Positions 58,912-64,000 of a stretch of DNA of 64,000 nucleotides are shown here, one piece after another; within the stretch, counting starts at the first letter, position 1, and each line of letters starts with the position of its first letter. Source of the stretch: JBEBGV01 sp040081265 (lineage in GTDB: Bacteria > Acidobacteriota > Vicinamibacteria > Vicinamibacterales > UBA2999). The notes under the pieces were generated by a model, which saw only the letters and a program-made list of their open reading frames with translations, was not told where the DNA came from and did no database searches. Location of the stretch: assembly GCA_040081265.1 (NCBI GenBank), contig JBEBGV010000010.1:1-64000 (forward strand), written 5' to 3'. A program made the translations under genes and the position numbers.

Positions 58912-60138
58912 ATGAACTACCTTGCGCTTCTGCCTCGCATTGTCTTCCCCGCCGACACCGGCGCCAAGATCCGCAATCTCAACATGTTCTCGCGGTTGAG
59001 CCAGGCAGGAGACACGTGCACCATCGTCTGCTACCGCTCGCCCGAGGACAAAGACGAAGACGTTGAGCGCATGCGGAGCATCTGCACGCGGCTGGAGCTG
59101 GTGCAGTGGGAAGAAGCCGTGACCTTCTCCGCGCGCTCCTACGTGGCGGCGCTGGCAAACCTCTTTTCCCCGTACCCGTATGCCGTTCAGAAGTACCTGA
59201 CGCCGCAGTTCCAGTCGAGGGTCGAGAGCCTGATTCGCAACGGGTCGTTCGACGCGATCGTCATCGATACGGCCCAGCTCTCTCTGCTGGCGGGCGCCGA
59301 GCGAAGAGCGCTGCCGATCATCTGCTTCGAACATAACGTGGAATACGTCGTGCGTCAGCGGCAGTACGAGGCGGCGCGCAACCCTCTGCTCAAGGCGTTC
59401 TTCTATTACGACTACCGCCGGATGAAGCGGTTCGAGCGCCGGCTCGGCCAGCGGGCCGACCACCTCATCATGGTCTCGGACAAGGACCGCGAGACGATGA
59501 GCGCGATAGGCGTCAACAACACGTCGGCTGTGCCGTTGGGTGTCGATACGGAGTTCTTTTCTCCGGCGGGTCCTGGCGGACCCGCCCTGCGCACGGACGC
59601 GTTGTGTTTCACGGGGTCGATGGACTGGCTACCCAACGACGATGGGATCCGGTGGTTTCTCAGGGAAGTCCTGCCGCTGATTCAGGCCAACGGTCCGGTG
59701 TCGCTCTCGGTCGTCGGCCGAGCGCCTGCTCCCGACCTGGCCCGTATGGCCGCCGGTATCCCCGGCATCGAGGTCACGGGGCGCGTGCCGGATGTTCGAC
59801 CCTATGTCGCCAACGCTGCCGTCTATATCGTGCCGCTGCGCATTGGCGGTGGCACGCGAATCAAGATTTTCGAGGCGATGGCGATGGGAAAAGCAGTCGT
59901 GTCGACGACGACAGGTGCCGAAGGTTTGCCCGTGACCCACGGCGACAACATCGTGTTGGCGGACGAGGCGGAAACGTTTGCACGGGAAGTCGTGTCGCTG
60001 CTCAACGACCCTGCGAAGGCGCAGGCGATCGGCAACAGAGCGCGGACGCTCGTGCAGGAGCGATACAGCTGGACGGCTGCGGCGTCTGTGTTTGCAGACA
60101 CGTGCAGGCAGGCGGTAGAACGTCGTCGGGCTTCCTGA
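58912..60138 (+). CDS. GT4-type glycosyltransferase of the EPS locus
   Basis: 408 aa. N-terminal MNYLALLPRIVFPADTGAKI and C-terminal PLRIGGGTRIKIFEAMAMGK, with the EAMAMG E-x7-type region, mark a GT-B family 4 enzyme, as seen in exosortase-type EPS loci. It lacks membrane segments. Near residue 225 the stretch AGPGGPALR is encoded by a REP hairpin in frame. The frame stays open upstream, but the protein matches its family from MNYLALL; the ATG lies 34 nt after the priming-enzyme stop. Confidence 0.87.
   Translation: MNYLALLPRIVFPADTGAKIRNLNMFSRLSQAGDTCTIVCYRSPEDKDEDVERMRSICTRLELVQWEEAVTFSARSYVAALANLFSPYPYAVQKYLTPQFQSRVESLIRNGSFDAIVIDTAQLSLLAGAERRALPIICFEHNVEYVVRQRQYEAARNPLLKAFFYYDYRRMKRFERRLGQRADHLIMVSDKDRETMSAIGVNNTSAVPLGVDTEFFSPAGPGGPALRTDALCFTGSMDWLPNDDGIRWFLREVLPLIQANGPVSLSVVGRAPAPDLARMAAGIPGIEVTGRVPDVRPYVANAAVYIVPLRIGGGTRIKIFEAMAMGKAVVSTTTGAEGLPVTHGDNIVLADEAETFAREVVSLLNDPAKAQAIGNRARTLVQERYSWTAAASVFADTCRQAVERRRAS
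59575..59594. repeat. REP-like hairpin inside the glycosyltransferase gene, copy 12
   Basis: GCGGGTCC-tgg-CGGACCCGCCC, then a TGCGCAC tail variant. It is in frame and encodes AGPGGPALR between the two domains. Confidence 0.75.
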
Positions 60139-60152
60139 GAGAGCAGGGTGGG

Positions 60153-61472
60153 ATGAAGGTCAGCATATTCGGATTGGGGTACGTGGGCGCCGTCTCGTGC
60201 GGATGCCTGGCGCAGGACGGCCATGAAGTCGTCGGGGTCGACGTCAGCGAAGACAAGGTGCGGATCGTCCGCGAAGGTCGCACGCCGATCATCGAGGATG
60301 AGATCGGCGACGTGATCAGCCGCGAGGTGAAATCGGGTCGCCTGCGCGCCACCACCGATGCCACCGCCGCCGTGATGGACACCGACATCAGCCTGATCGC
60401 CGTGGGCACCCCGAGCCGTGCCAACGGCAGCCTCGACACCCAGTGGGTGGAGCGCGTGGCCGAGCAGATAGGTGCCGTGCTTGCGAGGAAGGACAAGCGC
60501 CACATCGTCGGCGTTCGCAGCACCGTTTTGCCGGGTACCGTGCGAGCCGAGGTGATTCCAGCGCTGGAACGTGCCAGCGGCAAGAAGGCCGGGGTGGATT
60601 TCGGCGTGTGCTTCAACCCCGAGTTCCTGCGCGAGGGCACGTCGGTCAAGGACCACTACAATCCGCCGTTCACGCTCGTCGGCTCTGACGTCGAGGCCGA
60701 CGCCAAAGCGCTCAACGGCCTCTACGAGAAGACCGCCGGCGAGAAGTTCACCTCGTCGCTTGAAACCGCCGAGATGGTGAAGTACGCGTGCAACGCGTTC
60801 CACGCCCTCAAGCTGACCTTTGCCAACGAGATCGGCATCCTGTCGCAACAGATGGGTGTGGACAGCCACGCCGCCATGCGCCTCGTGTGCCAGGACACCA
60901 AGCTCAACATCTCACCGGCCTACATGAGACCGGGCTTCGCGTTCGGCGGGTCGTGCCTGCCCAAGGACGTACGGGCGCTGCTCGCCTATTCGCGCGCGCA
61001 CGACTGCGAGGTTCCGCTTCTGCAGGGCGTGATGACCAGCAACAAGGCGCAGATTCAGCGCGCCATTGACCTCGTGCTCGCCACCGGCAAGCGCAAGGTG
61101 ACGATGCTCGGCCTCAGCTTCAAGGAGGGCACCGATGACCTGCGCGAGAGCCCGCTCGTGATGCTCGCCGAGGCGCTCATCGGCAAAGGGTGCGACCTGC
61201 GTATCTACGATCAGAACGTCTCGGTGGCGAGACTGGTGGGCGCCAACAAGCGGTATATCGAGAACGAAATCCCGCACGTGTCCTCGCTGCTCGTCACCGA
61301 TTTGGCCTCCGCCGTGGAGCACGGCGAGGTGCTGGTGATTGGCAACGCCGCACCAGAGTTCAAGACGACGCTCCCGGCGCTCCTGAAGGGGTGCAAGACC
61401 ATCGTTGACCTGGTGCACGTGGGCGAGCTGAAGAACCTTCCCCAGGTCGAGTACCGCGGCATCACCTGGTAA
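60153..61472 (+). CDS. GDP-mannose / UDP-glucose dehydrogenase (AlgD-like)
   Basis: 439 aa. The N-terminus MKVSIFGLGYVGAVSCGCLA is closest to AlgD. NPEFLREGTSVKDHYNPP is the catalytic loop and FGGSCLPKDV holds the nucleophilic Cys. It oxidises a nucleotide hexose at C6 to the uronate, probably GDP-mannose to GDP-mannuronate or UDP-glucose to UDP-glucuronate. It overlaps the wecB-like gene convergently by about 10 nt. Two different dehydrogenase types in one locus suggest an acidic polymer. Confidence 0.87.
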   Translation: MKVSIFGLGYVGAVSCGCLAQDGHEVVGVDVSEDKVRIVREGRTPIIEDEIGDVISREVKSGRLRATTDATAAVMDTDISLIAVGTPSRANGSLDTQWVERVAEQIGAVLARKDKRHIVGVRSTVLPGTVRAEVIPALERASGKKAGVDFGVCFNPEFLREGTSVKDHYNPPFTLVGSDVEADAKALNGLYEKTAGEKFTSSLETAEMVKYACNAFHALKLTFANEIGILSQQMGVDSHAAMRLVCQDTKLNISPAYMRPGFAFGGSCLPKDVRALLAYSRAHDCEVPLLQGVMTSNKAQIQRAIDLVLATGKRKVTMLGLSFKEGTDDLRESPLVMLAEALIGKGCDLRIYDQNVSVARLVGANKRYIENEIPHVSSLLVTDLASAVEHGEVLVIGNAAPEFKTTLPALLKGCKTIVDLVHVGELKNLPQVEYRGITW

Positions 61473-62580
61473 TTGGCGCGCGACCCACCGTGTCGAGTAT
61501 GGCGACGATACGCTGGGCCGCATGACCGTCCCACAGTGCCGGACGCTTCGCCACCGCGGCCGGGCCGTGTAGCAGATCGTCTACCGCCCTGGCCACGTTG
61601 GCTGGGTCGAGTCCGACCAGCCGATTGGTGCCTTCGGTGATGGTAATCGGGCGTTCAGTGTTCTCGCGGAATGTCAGACACGGTACGCCGAGTACGGTGG
61701 CCTCCTCCTGGATGCCGCCCGAGTCGGTCAGGACCAGTGTGGCGTGGTCGAGCATCGAGAGAAAGTCGAGGTATCCGAGCGGCGGCATCACCTGCGCCTT
61801 CGACTTCAGCGCGTCGAGCAGCCCGAACTGCTGAAACTGGCTGGTGCTCCGGGGGTGCAGCGGCAGCACGACAGGGAGACGGGCCGCGAGTTCGGACACC
61901 GCGCTGAGCGTGCGCGTCGCCGATTCCAGCGTGTCCACGTTACTCGGCCGGTGCAGCGTGCAGAGGGCGTAGGTCTTTGGCTCCAGGCCGGCGAGAGCCC
62001 TGGGGCCCGTGCGCGCGCGGGCCACCTCGCGATGTTTCAGCAGACTGTCGATCATCACGTTGCCGACGAAGAATATTCGTTCGCTCCGAATGCCCTCGGC
62101 CCGCAACGCGTCACCCGCGGCCGTCTCTGTCGTGAAGAGATAATCCGAGATGCTGTCGGTCACGATGCGGTTGATTTCCTCGGGCATGGAGCGGTCGCCG
62201 CTGCGCAGGCCGGCTTCGACATGTGCCACGGGAATACCGCGTTTCACGGCGACGAGCGTGCAGGCCAGCGTGGAATTGACGTCGCCCACCACGACCACCA
62301 TGTCGACAGGGTGCGCGTCGAGGCTGGCATCGAACGCCGTCATGATCAGCGCGGTTTGCACGGCGTGATTGGCCGAGCCCACACGCAGGTGGATGTCGGG
62401 GGCGGGCATGCCCAGATCGGTGAAGAGCTGGTCGGACATGCGCTCGTCGTAGTGCTGTCCCGTGTGGACGAGCAGTGGCACCATGTCGGGCACCTGCCTG
62501 GCCGCCTCGATGAGTGGCGCGACCTTGACGAAGTTGGGACGAGTGCCGGCGATGAATGTGACTCGGAGTGGTCTGGCCAT
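61462..62580 (-). CDS. wecB: UDP-N-acetylglucosamine 2-epimerase (non-hydrolysing type)
   Basis: 372 aa. It has FIAGTRPNFVKVAPLIEA, LLVHTGQHYDERMSDQ, VAHVEAGLRSGDRSMPEEIN, TLHRPSNVD, LTDSGGIQEEA and FRENTERPIT. It makes UDP-ManNAc from UDP-GlcNAc, which the WbpA-like dehydrogenase at 49 kb may oxidise. The ATG at MARPLRVTFI fits the family; 16 upstream codons are open. Confidence 0.9.
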   Translation of the reverse strand: MARPLRVTFIAGTRPNFVKVAPLIEAARQVPDMVPLLVHTGQHYDERMSDQLFTDLGMPAPDIHLRVGSANHAVQTALIMTAFDASLDAHPVDMVVVVGDVNSTLACTLVAVKRGIPVAHVEAGLRSGDRSMPEEINRIVTDSISDYLFTTETAAGDALRAEGIRSERIFFVGNVMIDSLLKHREVARARTGPRALAGLEPKTYALCTLHRPSNVDTLESATRTLSAVSELAARLPVVLPLHPRSTSQFQQFGLLDALKSKAQVMPPLGYLDFLSMLDHATLVLTDSGGIQEEATVLGVPCLTFRENTERPITITEGTNRLVGLDPANVARAVDDLLHGPAAVAKRPALWDGHAAQRIVAILDTVGRAPITR

Positions 62581-62875
62581 GAGTGAGCGGCCTCGATTGT
62601 AGTGAAGAGAGACAGCCGACCGCATCACCTATAAAGGTCATCCACGTCGCACGCGGTAACTCGATGCGCCTCGAGGCTGGGAACGCCTCCGTGTGCACGT
62701 GACCGAATTCATCCACCCGCAACAACATGTCGAACCGCCGAGCCCGGAGAGTCTTCGTCGTTGTGGATTCCGATGTGATGGTAGTCGGGCGTTCAGTGTC
62801 CTCGCGGACCTGGTGCGCGTGGCCGTCGATGTAACTACATTGAGCTATACTTGTGGTCACATCCTGCGAGGCCAC
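62581..62875. other. Intergenic region upstream of the toxin-antitoxin pair
   Basis: This 295-nt stretch lies between divergent genes. A TATACT hexamer at 62846-62851 could be the -10 of the antitoxin promoter, 25 nt before its ATG, but no good -35 is seen. I find no repeat array, RNA gene or convincing reading frame here. Confidence 0.45.
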
Positions 62876-63148
62876 ATGGACACCGTCGGTATCCGGGAAC
62901 TCAAAGCCCACCTCAGTCGTCACCTCAGACGGGTCCGCGCTGGTCACCGACTCCTGGTCACCGAGCGTGGTCGAGCGATTGCCAGCCTCAACCCCATTGA
63001 GCCGGCGCCCGAGGTCGGCTGGGCCCGCACACTGGTCAAGAGCGGTGCGGCTCAGTGGTCCGGCGGCAAGCCGAGCGGTGCCACGCGCCCAGGCGCAACG
63101 AGACGGGGCAAGAGCGTGGCCGCAGCGGTGCTCGAGGATCGACGGTGA
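62876..63148 (+). CDS. Phd/YefM-type antitoxin
   Basis: 90 aa. The N-terminal MDTVGIRELKAHLSRHLRRV and LLVTERGRAIASLNPI form a Phd/YefM DNA-binding fold; the Pro/Gly-rich, basic C-terminus is the likely toxin-binding part. GAGG lies 4 nt upstream of the ATG. The gene overlaps the PIN toxin by GTGA. Such antitoxins repress their own promoter. Confidence 0.85.
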   Translation: MDTVGIRELKAHLSRHLRRVRAGHRLLVTERGRAIASLNPIEPAPEVGWARTLVKSGAAQWSGGKPSGATRPGATRRGKSVAAAVLEDRR

Positions 63149-63576
63149 CCGTCTACCTGGATACCAGCAGCCTCATCAAGCTCTACGTGTCAGAGGCTGG
63201 CAGCGATCTCGTTCACCAGCTGGTGGATGCAGCGGACATCGTCACGACGTCCACTCTCGCCTACCCCGAAGCCAGAGCGGCGCTGGCCAGACGCCGGCGG
63301 GAGGATGCCGTCTCAGCATCGGCATTTGCCGGTGCCAAGCGCGCACTCGATGCCGATTGGCCGCAGTATCTGGCCCTCGAGGCGACACCGTCGTTGTGCC
63401 GGACAGCAGGCGACCTCGCCGAGCGCTACCGTCTCCGTGGGTACGACAGCGTGCACCTGGCGTCGTTTCTGGAAGTCGCCCGCGGAGCCGGACCACGCAA
63501 CGTCAGGTTTTCCAGCTTCGACGATCGCCTGAACGACGCGGCGAAGCGGGCCACCCGAACGCTGGCTCGTGCGTGA
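63145..63576 (+). CDS. vapC: VapC-type PIN-domain ribonuclease toxin
   Basis: 143 aa. The four acidic residues of PIN nucleases are visible: YLDTSSLIKLY, AYPEARAALARR, GYDSVHLASFL and FSSFDDRLNDAA. It should cleave RNA and be held off by the upstream antitoxin. The GTG start (GTGA overlap) is the only one that gives the compact PIN domain. Confidence 0.88.
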   Translation: MTVYLDTSSLIKLYVSEAGSDLVHQLVDAADIVTTSTLAYPEARAALARRRREDAVSASAFAGAKRALDADWPQYLALEATPSLCRTAGDLAERYRLRGYDSVHLASFLEVARGAGPRNVRFSSFDDRLNDAAKRATRTLARA

Positions 63577-63627
63577 TCGTCGCGCCGAAGAGTGTACGTA
63601 GAGCGGGCCTTGTCAGGCGCCAGACTC

Positions 63628-63858
63628 CTAGCTCGAACCCGGCTCTGGGATTCCAAGATTGCGGCAAATCTTACGGGCAAGAACGTTCGGGATTTCGGTG
63701 TGGCGCGGCACCGCTTCAACGGCACCGCTGACAGGGTTGGTCCAAAGCGAATGTGAGCCGCCCTCGCGCTTCAGAATCCACGGCGATCCTCGAGAATCAG
63801 GGCGAATCGCCGCAAGACATCCACTCGCCGCCATCTGGTGCAGGTTGATTCGACTCAT
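63628..63858 (-). CDS. HicA-like mRNA interferase with an inserted hairpin segment
   Basis: 76 aa. GGSHSLWTNPVSGAVEAVPR with the catalytic His, then HTEIPNVLARKICRNLGIP, is the HicA/YcfA signature. In typical relatives the opening ...ASGC is followed within one or two residues by LxREGGxHS. Here about 13 residues (LAAIRPDSRGSPW) lie between ASGC and ILKREGGSHS, encoded by a sequence with complementary CGGCGAT/ATCGCCG ends. The toxin may be inactivated or simply tolerate the insert. No HicB gene lies in the window; one could lie beyond the right edge. Confidence 0.65.
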   Translation of the reverse strand: MSRINLHQMAASGCLAAIRPDSRGSPWILKREGGSHSLWTNPVSGAVEAVPRHTEIPNVLARKICRNLGIPEPGSS

Positions 63859-63881
63859 GACGATAGCCCGACCGATCGCCG

Positions 63882-63958
63882 TACTTACTTCATTCCCTAC
63901 TTCCTTACTTCTTCCTTCCAACTTCAACTTCACACTTCGCACTTCAAACTTCTCACTT
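63882..63958. repeat. Heptad-phased array, locus 12 (CACTTCG words)
   Basis: Eleven words: tacttac, ttcattc, cctactt, ccttact, tcttcct, tccaact, tcaactt, cacactt, cgcactt, caaactt, ctcactt. It uses the same vocabulary as loci 2, 4, 5 and 11. All visible words have one sense; a complementary part, if any, would lie past the window. Confidence 0.85.
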
Positions 63959-64000
63959 CCCGCTGCCTCTGTCCCAATCATCGCCAACGCATGCCCATGC

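Noticed and set aside
57150..58913. Long minus-strand reading frame opposite the priming transferase
   Set aside because: The plus strand carries complete transferase motifs. The minus frame is a composition artefact.
59604..60152. Upstream extension of the AlgD-like reading frame
   Set aside because: It lies inside the glycosyltransferase gene in another frame; MKVSIFGLGYVGA is the family N-terminus.
46627..61472. Exosortase gene in the EPS cluster
   Set aside because: No multi-spanning protein with the exosortase Cys-Arg motifs is present; if the system has one it lies outside the window.
63595..63611. Further REP copy
   Set aside because: GTACGTAGAGCGGGCC has the tail and one half stem but no complementary arm; it may be a decayed remnant only.

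Overview
The window is a GC-rich, gene-dense chromosomal segment of a Gram-negative bacterium. The best fit is an uncultured or little-studied Acidobacteriota, probably of the Vicinamibacteria type. That placement is an inference from an exosortase-style exopolysaccharide cluster, a small bacterial-microcompartment (BMC) locus with three pentameric vertex proteins, a Gld-type ABC exporter set and the tilS-ftsH-folP-cdaA-cdaR-glmM gene order. No rRNA is present to confirm it. I see no prophage, no insertion sequence with a transposase and no CRISPR array.

Layout. Positions 1-6.7 kb hold a membrane glycosyltransferase, LarE translationally coupled to an acidic zinc-ribbon protein, a receiver-PilZ protein and a Zn/Cd P-type ATPase. 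Positions 6.8-13 kb hold a Gld-like ABC exporter with its auxiliary proteins, followed by a PBP4-type D,D-carboxypeptidase. Positions 13-17.8 kb hold AlaX, QueC, QueE, a DUF72 protein, a cyclophilin and endonuclease III. Positions 17.9-22 kb are the BMC operon: TPR protein, YHS-like protein, class II aldolase with a C-terminal encapsulation helix, one BMC-H, three BMC-P, a small Cys/His-rich protein that itself begins with an encapsulation-like helix, and a D-2-hydroxyacid dehydrogenase. Positions 22-31 kb are housekeeping: pdxJ, glmM, c-di-AMP synthesis (cdaA/cdaR), folP, ftsH, tilS and a CAT-anticodon tRNA. Positions 31-38.9 kb hold a four-helix-bundle protein, a deoxyhypusine-synthase-like protein, queA, a stand-alone LigD-type polymerase, fabH, ruvBAC and yebC. 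Positions 39-46.5 kb hold three methyltransferases, an amino-acid ABC uptake system with a fused binding protein and permease, an Fpg/Nei glycosylase and a pseudo-receiver.

Positions 46.6-62.6 kb form the exopolysaccharide region. It has sugar-nucleotide enzymes (epimerase, a WbpA-like dehydrogenase, an AlgD-like dehydrogenase, a WecB-like 2-epimerase), two related sigma-54 activators without sensor domains, and a co-directional operon encoding an export porin, a beta-barrel, a chain-length regulator, an ExeA-like ATPase, a tyrosine kinase, a priming transferase and a glycosyltransferase. A good -24/-12 promoter candidate precedes that operon. The right end holds a Phd/VapC toxin-antitoxin pair and a HicA-like toxin.

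The most unusual feature is the repeat content. (1) Twelve arrays are built of 7-nt words in strict register, in three word vocabularies, and they often switch mid-array to the complementary word so that the array can fold on itself. (2) An 11-bp GGTCTGACCCY tandem repeat occurs. (3) A REP/BIME-like hairpin family has a CTACGTAC tail. (4) A shorter element reads RQGYGGQ when translated. All four also occur in frame inside or at the ends of genes (queA, tilS, a BMC-P gene, the tyrosine kinase, a glycosyltransferase, nth, fpg, pdxJ and an ABC signal peptide). The genome therefore appears to spread short repeats into protein-coding sequence, comparable to Rickettsia palindromic elements.
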